Shown here in pieces: positions 55,326 through 63,988 of a DNA stretch of 64,000 bases; position 1 is the stretch's first letter; each line of letters opens with the position of its first letter. The notes beneath the pieces were generated by a model. The model was not told the DNA's origin. It made no database searches and worked only from the letters and a program-made list of their open reading frames with translations. This stretch comes from an uncultured Pseudoruegeria sp. (GTDB taxonomy: Bacteria > Pseudomonadota > Alphaproteobacteria > Rhodobacterales > Rhodobacteraceae): assembly GCA_947498155.1 (NCBI GenBank), contig CANMJD010000001.1:744001-808000 (forward strand). Direction: 5' to 3'. Both the position numbers and the translations under genes were made by a program.

Positions 55326-57302
55326 ATGCCACAGCCCACAGACAAAAGTGCGACCGAAGACAGGACCATTTTAACAGCTCATCGTGATGGCTTTGCGCCA
55401 TCGACAATGCCAATAGCGGATCGTACGATACCAACATGGATGTCGTTTGTTGCATTTACATTTTCCGCCACTACTGGAATTTGCTGGCTGGCCATTGCCC
55501 TTCTATCTGTGTTTTTTCAAGACATCGTCACTGAGCAGGGCAACAGCCATATGGCGAAAGTACTGGTGGTAGCAGGGCTTTTCCCCGTCCTTGGGTTGAT
55601 CATTATCGATATCGCACAGGCCGCCGCATTGTCAGGTTTCAAATATGCGCGCACACTTAGTGAAATCAGAGCCAAAGGCATTTTGGGCGGCCTTCTTGTG
55701 CTGGTTTTGATGGTCGTACATCCGGCTCTTATTCTGCCTGCAGCGCTCGGTACATTGTTTGCAGTGACTTATAATATCCTCGTCGACAAACGCAGAGTGG
55801 CGGAGCCGTCGTGGAGTTTTTCAGCGCCAGAAGCAGCATCTGTTTTGGCAGGACGTGACTTTTTCGGACTAAGTCTTGCCCTTGAAAAAGCCGTTGAGCA
55901 GTACCGTTTTTCCTCATCCCTCTTGATCGGCGCGGCAATGACGACGGTTTTTGCCCTCGCCGTATCCAGCTGGCTCGCCGCAAATGAGGTCCTCGCAACT
56001 TCGGCAACTCTGGCAGTGGTCATCTTGTCGGTATGGGCGATGCATTCTATTTCCCGTTATCTCGAATATAGAAAAGCCTATAAATCGCGAAATTCACGCG
56101 ACAAAGCCCAGATCGAAAGGCTGCCTCCTCCCGAAACAGATGAAGACAGTATTGGCCCGCAAGGTTTATCCGTTCACCAACTCTCCATAAGTACAAAGGA
56201 GGGAACCCATCTTCTAAAGTCGGTTAGCATTTCTATCGCTCCCGGAAATGTGACAGGGATAATCGGTAGCTCTGCCTCTGGAAAATCTCTCCTCTTAAGG
56301 GCGATTTGTAGTCCCTTTGATTTGGAGGGCCTAAGAGTTAAGGGACACGTCACCTACAACGAAGAACACCTTTGGTCTCGCAGTCGAAATAAGATCGATC
56401 TGCCCTGTGTTTATCTACCTTCAACGCCCCTCCTCTTGCGCGCTTCCGGACACGACAATTTAACTTGTTATAATGCCGAAGTGGCAAAGGACCGCGTACA
56501 AAGAGTCACTGAACAAATGGTGTATTCGACCGATATTGCCGATCGGATCATCAAAGCCCCAGACGCTAGAACACTGTCAATGACGGACCAGAAGGCACTT
56601 GGGTTTGCGAGAGGTTTTTTAATGAACCCTGGTCTGTATCTTATGGATCGACCAGAAGATGGTGCGTCCAAAGGGCTAATTGCAGCATTGGTTGAACAAA
56701 TTCGCTCTGAAAGGCGCGCCGGACGGAGCTTTGTGATCGCAACGGATGAACGTAGTCTGCTAGAACTGTGTGATCAAATCATCGTCATGGAAAATGGTCG
56801 TGTTATCGACATGGGCCCCGCTACAGATATCCGCCTACGAATGTCAGAAGGCTGGGCCCGCTTTGTCACCAAAAACACGCTGGAATCAGAGGATGCACTG
56901 CATTTATGGCTACGTTCACATTTCCGCCGAAAGGGTGATGAAGCAAATCGGCGCAAAGTTTGCATTGTTGCAAGCGAACTTCTCGCGCTTTGCGCGGCAA
57001 GCCAGCACGGCACGGAATTGCAAGATGTCACGTATGACTTCAAGCATTTCAAAGGATATTGCCAGCTGGAATTAACCGATAGTTTTCAACCCGTCAGCAA
57101 TGCACAGCTGGCTCATGCGCAGTCTCAACTGGACCAATCCGGTGACAAACTTAACCGCGATCCTATCAGTGAAATTCTACGGCACAGCCTCAATTTTGAT
57201 CAACGGCAAGGTTCGCAAAGTCGCACGATTTCAGTCCAGATCCAGACGTATGATCCCCGCTTGGCCTCAAAATCCGCAACTGCTGCACCGCAGATCAAAT
57301 AG
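55326..57302 (+). CDS. Membrane protein fused to a catalytically degenerate ABC domain
   Basis: A 658-residue protein. About five or six membrane helices occupy 41-242 in a pattern unlike standard exporters; an ABC domain follows at about 285-500, then a 150-residue C-terminal extension I do not recognise. Walker A is intact (GSSASGKS, 314-321). Everything else required for hydrolysis is changed: Q-loop Gln is Ser366, the signature is LSMTD (417-421) instead of LSGGQ, the Walker B glutamate is Arg442 (LMDRPED), and the H-loop His is Asp474 (ATDERSL). It may bind but not hydrolyse ATP. ATG 55326 is preferred because of GGAG just upstream. The HlyD-like gene follows after 12 bases. Confidence 0.82.
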   Translation: MPQPTDKSATEDRTILTAHRDGFAPSTMPIADRTIPTWMSFVAFTFSATTGICWLAIALLSVFFQDIVTEQGNSHMAKVLVVAGLFPVLGLIIIDIAQAAALSGFKYARTLSEIRAKGILGGLLVLVLMVVHPALILPAALGTLFAVTYNILVDKRRVAEPSWSFSAPEAASVLAGRDFFGLSLALEKAVEQYRFSSSLLIGAAMTTVFALAVSSWLAANEVLATSATLAVVILSVWAMHSISRYLEYRKAYKSRNSRDKAQIERLPPPETDEDSIGPQGLSVHQLSISTKEGTHLLKSVSISIAPGNVTGIIGSSASGKSLLLRAICSPFDLEGLRVKGHVTYNEEHLWSRSRNKIDLPCVYLPSTPLLLRASGHDNLTCYNAEVAKDRVQRVTEQMVYSTDIADRIIKAPDARTLSMTDQKALGFARGFLMNPGLYLMDRPEDGASKGLIAALVEQIRSERRAGRSFVIATDERSLLELCDQIIVMENGRVIDMGPATDIRLRMSEGWARFVTKNTLESEDALHLWLRSHFRRKGDEANRRKVCIVASELLALCAASQHGTELQDVTYDFKHFKGYCQLELTDSFQPVSNAQLAHAQSQLDQSGDKLNRDPISEILRHSLNFDQRQGSQSRTISVQIQTYDPRLASKSATAAPQIK

Positions 57303-57314
57303 AGGGGGAAGCTC

Positions 57315-58652
57315 ATGCCTCGCGCACCTTTAGGACTTCATAGACTGCTGCTGTGCCTCCTCATTCCGTCAACAGTATTGTTGCTTTTTTTCATAGGATT
57401 TAGGTCTCTTAAGGAAGCACCTGTGCGTGATTTGAAAAGCTATAGTGGTTCTCTTTCATCAGTCATGAACGCTACTCCGATCTCTCTCCCACCGGGTGTG
57501 CAAATGAAAAGCCTGTTTGCAACCGAAGGAGACACTGTGTCGAAAGGCCAAACCATAGGTATTATCGACATGGTGGCCTTGGAGCGGACAATAGATGAAA
57601 GAAAGGAGGGACTACTTGCAAAGCAATCTTTAAGAGACTGTTTGACTGTTGTTTTAACCGAGGCGAGCCAGAAGGCTGATATTGCGCAACCGAATACACC
57701 CACAGTATCGGCGCCTCTGACGAAATCGATCCCGGCGGAATGCTCGGATATCCGTACAGCGATAAATAACCGTGACATAACTTTCTCTGAAAAAAAGGCG
57801 ATCCTCAATAAGCGGATTGGCATTATGAAAAGCAAACAAGCCGTATTGTTTCAGGCTGTCAGAAACCATGCTACTGAAACTGATCTTGCCGAAGCGATGG
57901 CGATCCGCTCGCTAGAAAATGCGATGACAATTACATCTCTGCAACAGGCAATAGCAGATTTGGCGCACGAGTATCGCGAGACCACGTCCCAAATTCACAA
58001 AAGGCACAGGGATAAAATCGCGAGCCTAACGGAAGAAATATTGATACAAGAAGAAGGCCTGTTGGCGCTGCAAAAGATACAGAACAATCCATTGCTCCGT
58101 GCTCCGGCCTCCGGAACTGCCCACCTGGTTCAAACAGATGAACCCAACGACAAATTTACTGGTCCTCCCAGACAAATTCTAGAAATCGTTGAAAAGGGGC
58201 CACCGGAAATTAGGGTCACCTTCCTTATTGCTGAAAACGATGCCGCCGAAACTCCTATTGGAAGCCGTGTTCAGATCAGACCGTTGGGCGCGACAAGGCG
58301 ACAGCTGTCACTCACTGGCAAGGTTACCGGTTATTATACGCACACCTCTTTGCCTGACACTGATCCACAAATCAGTGCAGAAGTTGCGCTTTCTGCCGAT
58401 AGTAAGCAGCGCCTCATTGCCAATATGAACCAACATAGCCATTCACCCCCAAAGGCGGCGATCATCCTTCACGTTAACAAAGCGCCAAAACCGTTGGGCG
58501 AAATCCTTAAACAACATGAGCTTGTCCTGCCCATTTTGGAAAAAACAGCACAACTTCGGCATCAGCTTTTGGAACGTTTCAGCAGACTCCCTGTTGAGGA
58601 TCAAACCATACCTGCCCTGTCTGATGTCCGCCCAATTGAAGGGGCTGGATAA
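57315..58652 (+). CDS. HlyD-family membrane fusion (periplasmic adaptor) protein
   Basis: A 445-residue adaptor. One N-terminal membrane helix (LLLCLLIPSTVLLLFFIGF), a lipoyl-like half motif LPPGVQMKSLFATEGDTVSKGQTIGII (59-85), a long helical hairpin (about 160-275) and the second half-lipoyl plus beta-barrel (LLRAPASGTAHLVQ; RVQIRPLGATRR). Such proteins bridge an inner-membrane transporter to an outer-membrane channel. AGAGGGGGAA lies before ATG 57315. Partner of the upstream ABC-like protein; a TolC-type channel is not encoded here. Confidence 0.85.
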   Translation: MPRAPLGLHRLLLCLLIPSTVLLLFFIGFRSLKEAPVRDLKSYSGSLSSVMNATPISLPPGVQMKSLFATEGDTVSKGQTIGIIDMVALERTIDERKEGLLAKQSLRDCLTVVLTEASQKADIAQPNTPTVSAPLTKSIPAECSDIRTAINNRDITFSEKKAILNKRIGIMKSKQAVLFQAVRNHATETDLAEAMAIRSLENAMTITSLQQAIADLAHEYRETTSQIHKRHRDKIASLTEEILIQEEGLLALQKIQNNPLLRAPASGTAHLVQTDEPNDKFTGPPRQILEIVEKGPPEIRVTFLIAENDAAETPIGSRVQIRPLGATRRQLSLTGKVTGYYTHTSLPDTDPQISAEVALSADSKQRLIANMNQHSHSPPKAAIILHVNKAPKPLGEILKQHELVLPILEKTAQLRHQLLERFSRLPVEDQTIPALSDVRPIEGAG

Positions 58653-58707
58653 CATTTTGCAATTCTGTGCCACCCTAATCCCAAACCAACCAATTCAACT
58701 TTGGGCA

Positions 58708-59565
58708 TCATGATGATTTGGAGCGCTGAAACAGCAACGACATTACGCCAAGGGCCGCAGAGGCGACCATCAATAAGACGGATACCGCATTCAGGACAGG
58801 CGTTGATCCCTGTTTAAGCTTGTCGAACATCGTAATTGTCAAAGGAGAGTCTGATCCAACCAACATCAGCGTTGTGTTGAAGTTTTCAAAGCTCATCAGC
58901 ACGGCGACCACCGCCGAAGCCACAATCGCGGGTAATAAAAACGGGAGGGTAATCTGGCGAATCGCGCCGGCTTTGCTAGCACCCAGATTTAAGGCGGCTT
59001 CTTCAAGGCTCGGGTCGAATTTCTGCAGCCGTGCAGAGATGACCAGCGTAGCAAATGTTGTGATAAAGGAAAACTGACCCAAAATAACCAAAATCAACCC
59101 CGGGCGCAGCCCGTCAAACCACAATCCGGTGGCATCCTCCAAAGTGTTTGCAACCGAGCTTGAAAACACAAGGATCGAAATGCCCAAAATCACGCCCGGA
59201 ATAATCAACGGCAATAGCATAAGCACATAGAGCAGAGATTTACCCCTGAAATCGTGCCGCACAAACAAAAACGCATTGCAGGTGCCAACCGCGACAGACA
59301 GCGCAGAAACCCAGACAGCAACGAAGGCAGAGGTTCCAATAGAGCGAAGAATGGAGCGTTCGTTAAACACGCCGATAAAGGGCGCATCTTTGCCAAAAAA
59401 CCAGGCCCAGGTGAAACCCTCCCAAGGCAACGCAGGAAAGACGCTATCATTGAAGGCGAAGACGCAGACAACCGCGAGCGGTAGCCCGAGGTAAATGAAA
59501 AAGACTGCAACATAGGCGCGATAGCAGAACTTAGTGAAAACGGATTGGGGAATGCTCGGTATCAT
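58708..59565 (-). CDS. Polyamine-type ABC transporter permease (PotC-like)
   Basis: A 285-residue inner-membrane permease with about six helices. The EAA loop that contacts the ATPase is in SLEEAALNLGASKAGAIRQITLPFLLPAI. Order potD-potA-potB-potC on the minus strand matches spermidine/putrescine importers; exact substrate is not certain. It overlaps potB by four bases. Confidence 0.9.
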   Translation of the reverse strand: MIPSIPQSVFTKFCYRAYVAVFFIYLGLPLAVVCVFAFNDSVFPALPWEGFTWAWFFGKDAPFIGVFNERSILRSIGTSAFVAVWVSALSVAVGTCNAFLFVRHDFRGKSLLYVLMLLPLIIPGVILGISILVFSSSVANTLEDATGLWFDGLRPGLILVILGQFSFITTFATLVISARLQKFDPSLEEAALNLGASKAGAIRQITLPFLLPAIVASAVVAVLMSFENFNTTLMLVGSDSPLTITMFDKLKQGSTPVLNAVSVLLMVASAALGVMSLLFQRSKSS

Positions 59566-60428
59566 GCGCGCCCCATGGTTTCTGACAAAGAACGGCCGGA
59601 AAGTTTCAGGCCAAAAAAGACAACCAGCGAGGAAAGCGCGAGCAGCAGAAACCCGAATGCAGAGCCGAGTTCCCAGTTAAAACGGGTGATAAATTGCGTG
59701 TAAATCATTCCGGTAAACCAAAGGCTGTCTTTGCCACCCAGCAGGATCGGGGTCAGGTAATTGCCCAGCGACAACATGAAAACCACGATACAGCCTGACA
59801 CAATGCCCGGCATGGCGTGGGGGATGACGATCTCCCGCAGGATCGATGTGCTGGTCCCACCCAGATCATACCCGGCCTCAATCAGGCTATCGTCCAAACT
59901 GTCCAGAGTCGTTACCAAAGGCACAACCATAAACAGGATTGAGGTGTAGACGAGCCCAACCATGATCGCCGCATCGTTATACAGCATTTCGACCGGACCG
60001 CTGACCAATCCCAAAGATTGCAGCAGGTTTGAAAAGACACCGGTTTCGCGCAGCAAAATCATCCAGCCAAAGGTGCGCACCAGCTCTGACACCCAGAACG
60101 GTATCATGCACATCAGAAACAGCGTCGTTTTGGTCCGCCCCTTGGTCAGTTTGGCGATGTAATATGCAATTGGAAACCCAAGGATCAGGGTCAATGCCGT
60201 TGCAAGGATCGACATGATCGCCGTGCGGGCAAAGGTGCGCCAGTAAAGCGGTTCGCTAAAAAAGGCGGCATAATTTCCGACCCCTAATTCATATTCCCGC
60301 GGCCCGATTTTTTCGCTGATCGAAACGACAAAAAGCCCCACATGTGGCAGGATAATCAACACAGTTAACCAGAGCAGGATTGGCGCAAGGAGCAAGTAAA
60401 ACCCTAAACGGGAGGCATCTGATGACAT
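59562..60428 (-). CDS. Polyamine-type ABC transporter permease (PotB-like)
   Basis: A 288-residue permease with six helices; the EAA loop is in SLIEAGYDLGGTSTSILREIVIPHAMPGI. ATG at 60428 overlaps the potA stop by ATGA, and an upstream in-frame Met is ignored because it lies deep inside potA. It pairs with the PotC-like permease to form the channel. Confidence 0.9.
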   Translation of the reverse strand: MSSDASRLGFYLLLAPILLWLTVLIILPHVGLFVVSISEKIGPREYELGVGNYAAFFSEPLYWRTFARTAIMSILATALTLILGFPIAYYIAKLTKGRTKTTLFLMCMIPFWVSELVRTFGWMILLRETGVFSNLLQSLGLVSGPVEMLYNDAAIMVGLVYTSILFMVVPLVTTLDSLDDSLIEAGYDLGGTSTSILREIVIPHAMPGIVSGCIVVFMLSLGNYLTPILLGGKDSLWFTGMIYTQFITRFNWELGSAFGFLLLALSSLVVFFGLKLSGRSLSETMGRA

Positions 60429-61537
60429 CACCCCTCCTCCGCATTGGCATAGCAGCGTGCCTGAGTTGGCTGCCATCGGGTGCAGACCGCATCGCCCTTG
60501 CGTAGGGACGCAAAACTGCCTGTTTGCGGCAAAGCCACCTTTAGCATTGCGCCATCCGATCCCTTAACCGTCACCGTGCTATTGGCCCCGTTAAACAAGA
60601 CGGCAACCACTTCACCGTGATCAATATTCGCCCCGCCCTCTGGCGGGGTATCCGCAGGTAAGAGATCAATGGCCTCTGGCCGCACATAGATATCCGCCTT
60701 CTGCCCTTGCGACAGAGCAGAGGCTCCAGCCTCAAGCCGCAGGATCTTTCCCCCGTCTGTGCGCAGCATCTGATGCTCCGCAGCGTCCCCTTCGTACCGA
60801 GCCGAAACCTTATTGGCATCGCCAACAAATCCGGCCACAAACGCCGTGGCGGGCGCATGATATACCTCATGGGGAGAGCCGATCTGCTCAAATCGACCAT
60901 GGTTCATCACCGCAATATTGTCGCTCATAACCAAGGCTTCAGACTGGTCATGAGTAATATAAACAAAGGTGGTGTTGAACTCGGCCTGAAGGGTTTTCAA
61001 TTCCACTTTCATATGTTCGCGCAGCTTCAAATCCAGCGCGCCCAAAGGTTCATCCAGTAACAGCACATCGGGTTCCAGAACCATGCACCGCGCAATGGCG
61101 ACCCGTTGCTTCTGACCGCCGGATAGTTGATCAATGCGGCGCTGCCCGACATCGGGCAAACCGACCCGGGCCAAGACCTGCTCTACGCGGGTTTTAATCT
61201 CGGATCTGGACACACCCCGCTGGCGCAAACCAAAGCCGACATTATCGCCAATATTCATCGTCGGGAACAAGGCAAGATGTTGAAAAACCATCGACACCGG
61301 TCGCTTGTTCGGCGGCACCCCGATCATCGAACGCCCCTTGATCAACAGATCGCCCCCCGAGGGGGATTGAAAGCCTGCGATCATCCGCAACAACGTTGTT
61401 TTACCACAGCCCGAGGGGCCGAGGATCGAAAAGAACGACCCTTGCGGCACGTCAAAACTCACATGGTCAACGGCGCGAAAATCGTCAAAATCCTTAACAA
61501 GATCACGACATTCAAGGTCTGGGCTGCTGGTGTTCAA
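60428..61537 (-). CDS. Polyamine-type ABC transporter ATPase (PotA-like)
   Basis: A 369-residue importer ATPase with canonical motifs: Walker A LGPSGCGKTT, LSGGQKQRVAIA signature, VLLLDEPLGALD Walker B and THDQSEAL H-loop, followed by a TOBE-type C-terminal domain (ADIYVRPEAIDLL). A terminator lies in the 65-bp gap after potD, so potA-B-C are expected at lower level than the binding protein. Confidence 0.93.
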   Translation of the reverse strand: MNTSSPDLECRDLVKDFDDFRAVDHVSFDVPQGSFFSILGPSGCGKTTLLRMIAGFQSPSGGDLLIKGRSMIGVPPNKRPVSMVFQHLALFPTMNIGDNVGFGLRQRGVSRSEIKTRVEQVLARVGLPDVGQRRIDQLSGGQKQRVAIARCMVLEPDVLLLDEPLGALDLKLREHMKVELKTLQAEFNTTFVYITHDQSEALVMSDNIAVMNHGRFEQIGSPHEVYHAPATAFVAGFVGDANKVSARYEGDAAEHQMLRTDGGKILRLEAGASALSQGQKADIYVRPEAIDLLPADTPPEGGANIDHGEVVAVLFNGANSTVTVKGSDGAMLKVALPQTGSFASLRKGDAVCTRWQPTQARCYANAEEG

Positions 61538-61558
61538 AATACGTCCTCACAAGATAAA

Positions 61559-61581
61559 AAAGGGCACAGCAAGGTGCCCTT
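61559..61581 (-). terminator. Intrinsic terminator between potD-like and potA-like genes
   Basis: On the minus strand AAGGGCAC (61581-61574) pairs with GTGCCCTT (61567-61560) around a 6-base loop, followed by TTTTTATC. Such attenuators lower expression of the ATPase and permease genes relative to the binding protein. Confidence 0.88.
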
Positions 61582-61602
61582 TTCTGTCATTTCCATCGGG
61601 GC

Positions 61603-62664
61603 TTATTTCGCCGCGTTAATGCGGTCAAGCGTTGCGCCTTCGAGCGCTTCCAGACCAGCAGGCACCGGTGGATACCATTTGATGTTGTCGATCGCGGCCT
61701 GATCAAAACTGCCTTGGTAGCGGGCTTTCAATTCAGCGCTGACACCGGCGTCACCATCTACGGCGGCCGTAAAGTTCCCGGCTGTATTGGTGATCATCGC
61801 GGCGATTTCGGGCTGCATGACAAAGTTGATCCAATCATAGGCGGCGTCATCCGCACGGCCACGCGCAGGCAATACAAACGTATCAATCCAACCCAGCGCA
61901 CCGGCCTTTGGGGCCACAAACGTGATATCGGCGTTGTCGGCGTTCAGCTGCCAGCCGCCTGTATCCCAAGCCATCGAGGCTACAACCTCACCGGAGCGCA
62001 GCAGGTTTTTGATCTCGTCACCACCGTCCCAATAGGTTTTCACATTGGATTTACATTCTGTCAGGGTTGCCTCGACTTGATCCAGAATGCCCTGATAGGC
62101 GTCCGTATCACCATAGGCCGAAAACGGATCAAGCCCCATAGAATAGGCAAAACCGATCAAGGTCGGACGTTTCAGGCGATAGGAAACCTTACCGGCGACG
62201 GCCTCACCGCAAAGGTCCATGTAATCCGTAACATCCGGTGCCATGGCGGTGTTCACAACAAGACCGCTAGTGCCCCACACATGGGGCAGACCGTACACAT
62301 CGCCTTCATAAGTGGTGTTGTCTGCCGTCGCGCTCAGCATCGAAGGGATGAACAAATCGGCGGAAACGCGGGACATATCGATCGGTTTGTAAATGCCGAA
62401 TTCTTCCTGCGCACTTGTGATCCGGTCCTGACTAGGCTGTGCCAGATCAAAGCCCCCGCCATTGGTGGCGCGCAGTTTCGCGATCATTTCTTCGTTGTTC
62501 GAAGTCGTTACTTCAACAGTATGACCGGTCTCTGCCTCGAATTTGGCGATGACATCTTCCGGCGCATACCCCCCCCAAGTCAGCAGGCGCAATGTGTCAG
62601 CCTGCGCGATTGGCGCGGTCAGGGCGGTGGCTGCCAGAATAGATACGAGCAGTGATTTTTTCAT
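61603..62664 (-). CDS. Polyamine-type ABC transporter substrate-binding protein (PotD-like)
   Basis: A 353-residue periplasmic binding protein. Signal peptide MKKSLLVSILAATALTAPIAQA is followed by TLRLLTWGGYAPEDVIAKFEAETGHTVEV and VWGTSGLVVN, typical of the PotD/PotF family. The lysine-rich upstream codons to 62724 have no advantage; 62664 is the signal-peptide start. First gene of the importer operon; 234 bp separate it from the divergent GAF/Fis regulator, with no other gene. Confidence 0.92.
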   Translation of the reverse strand: MKKSLLVSILAATALTAPIAQADTLRLLTWGGYAPEDVIAKFEAETGHTVEVTTSNNEEMIAKLRATNGGGFDLAQPSQDRITSAQEEFGIYKPIDMSRVSADLFIPSMLSATADNTTYEGDVYGLPHVWGTSGLVVNTAMAPDVTDYMDLCGEAVAGKVSYRLKRPTLIGFAYSMGLDPFSAYGDTDAYQGILDQVEATLTECKSNVKTYWDGGDEIKNLLRSGEVVASMAWDTGGWQLNADNADITFVAPKAGALGWIDTFVLPARGRADDAAYDWINFVMQPEIAAMITNTAGNFTAAVDGDAGVSAELKARYQGSFDQAAIDNIKWYPPVPAGLEALEGATLDRINAAK

Positions 62665-62898
62665 GGTTATCCCCTTGTTGGATTTATTGATCTTTTTGTA
62701 ATGACCGAATTTTTGTAACAGCATTAAGTCAGGTAATGCGCATACTGCAAATATTTATCCTTTTGGTCAAATTTTTTCCGCCAACGTAATGATGCCCTTT
62801 CAGGCAACACAGACCGCACACGCCTCAATTGTATTACCGTCTGCCTTTTGATGAAGAAATGATCTAACGTGTCAAAATATATCTGAACGGAGCCCGCA

Positions 62899-63858
62899 AT
62901 GTCCGAAGACAAATCACATGTGGAAAAGGTTTTAAGTGCCGCGCATTCGCCTTCGGCGGCAGCGCTGTCGCAAGTTGCGGCAAGCTGGAATCGCTCTGTC
63001 CGTAAGCATGGGCTGGACCCGGATGAACGCCGAGCGCCCGAGCGCATCGAACAGGCCAGCCTGACGGATCGACGGGCTGCGCTCGAGAAATTCCTGATGG
63101 TTTCTGCGCCGCGACTGGATGCGCTGTTTTCGCTGGTCGGGCAATCGGGCTGTGCGGTTTTGCTGACCGATGCCGATGGGGTTGTGCTGGATCAGCGGAT
63201 CTCTGACGCCGATACAAAAACCTTCGAAAGCTGGGGGCTTTGCGCCGGTGCCGACTGGAGCGAGGCGCGCGAAGGCACCAACGGTATTGGCACCTGCCTG
63301 ACCGAACGCCGCAGCGTCATCATTCATCAGGGCGAGCATTTTTACGCCCGCAATACCGGCATGAGCTGTATCGACGCACCGATTTTTGGGGCCGATGGTC
63401 AGATCGTGGCGGCGCTTGATGTCTCTTCTGCCCGCGCAGATCAGACCGAAGGATTTAACCGCTTGATCGGCGCGCAGGTCGCCCAAACGGCCCGCGCGAT
63501 TGAAGAAGCCAATTTCCGCGCCGCCTATACAGCCGCCCGCATTATCGTGACCGAAAGCGAAGACCCAGAGGCTGCAACCCTATTGGCCGTGGATGATCAC
63601 GATCTTGTCGTCGGGGCCACGCGGGGCGCCCGGCGCGCTTTTGGTCTGGATGAGATCGGGCCGCTCTCGCCACTGCCTGCCTCTGATATTCTGGGACGCG
63701 AAGAAGGGCCCACAGGGTTTCAGCGGGCCGAACGCACCGCCGTGATTCGGGCGTTGGCGCGGGCGAATGGCAATGTTTCTGCTGCCGCGCGCCACCTTGG
63801 CGTCGGGCGGGCGACGCTTTATCGACGGATGAAACGGTTGGGGCTGGACGAAACCTAG
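62899..63858 (+). CDS. AcoR-like regulator: GAF sensor plus Fis-type helix-turn-helix, no AAA+ domain
   Basis: A 319-residue transcription factor. An N-terminal activation region (SHSPSAAALSQVAASWNRSVRKHGL-like) leads into a GAF domain at about 75-200 (AVLLTDADGVVLDQR; DWSEAREGTNGIGTCL; DAPIFGADGQIVAALDVS), and a Fis-type DNA-binding helix-turn-helix at 280-316 (TAVIRALARANGNVSAAARHLGVGRATLYRRMKRLGL). The sigma-54-contacting AAA+ module of AcoR is missing, so it probably works with sigma-70 or as an accessory. A 10-bp inverted repeat and the next gene follow directly. Confidence 0.88.
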   Translation: MSEDKSHVEKVLSAAHSPSAAALSQVAASWNRSVRKHGLDPDERRAPERIEQASLTDRRAALEKFLMVSAPRLDALFSLVGQSGCAVLLTDADGVVLDQRISDADTKTFESWGLCAGADWSEAREGTNGIGTCLTERRSVIIHQGEHFYARNTGMSCIDAPIFGADGQIVAALDVSSARADQTEGFNRLIGAQVAQTARAIEEANFRAAYTAARIIVTESEDPEAATLLAVDDHDLVVGATRGARRAFGLDEIGPLSPLPASDILGREEGPTGFQRAERTAVIRALARANGNVSAAARHLGVGRATLYRRMKRLGLDET

Positions 63859-63862
63859 CCGC

Positions 63863-63886
63863 ACCTGTCTCAGGATTGAGACAGGT
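63863..63886. promoter_or_regulatory. Perfect 10-bp inverted repeat, candidate regulator binding site
   Basis: ACCTGTCTCA (63863-63872) and TGAGACAGGT (63877-63886) flank GGAT. It lies 5 bp after the GAF/Fis regulator stop and about 100 bp before the next start. The TGTCTCA-N4-TGAGACA form fits a dimeric Fis-type HTH site; binding is inferred. Confidence 0.65.
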
Positions 63887-63988
63887 TTGACGATCTTTCG
63901 TTGTCGGGAGGGCTGACCTTGCGGCAGCCCGTCGCCAATCTCCTTTTTGATCCGGGTGGAGGACCCGGTGATCAGAGGAGGAACCACT

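Noticed and set aside
49414-58707. Whole accessory region as a tRNA-integrated island with att sites
   Set aside because: No copy of the tRNA 3' end was found near 58.7 kb and no integrase gene is present, so a tRNA-targeted island cannot be supported.
63901-63988. Sigma-54 promoter before the last gene
   Set aside because: No convincing GG-N10-GC pair at -24/-12, and the adjacent regulator lacks an AAA+ domain.
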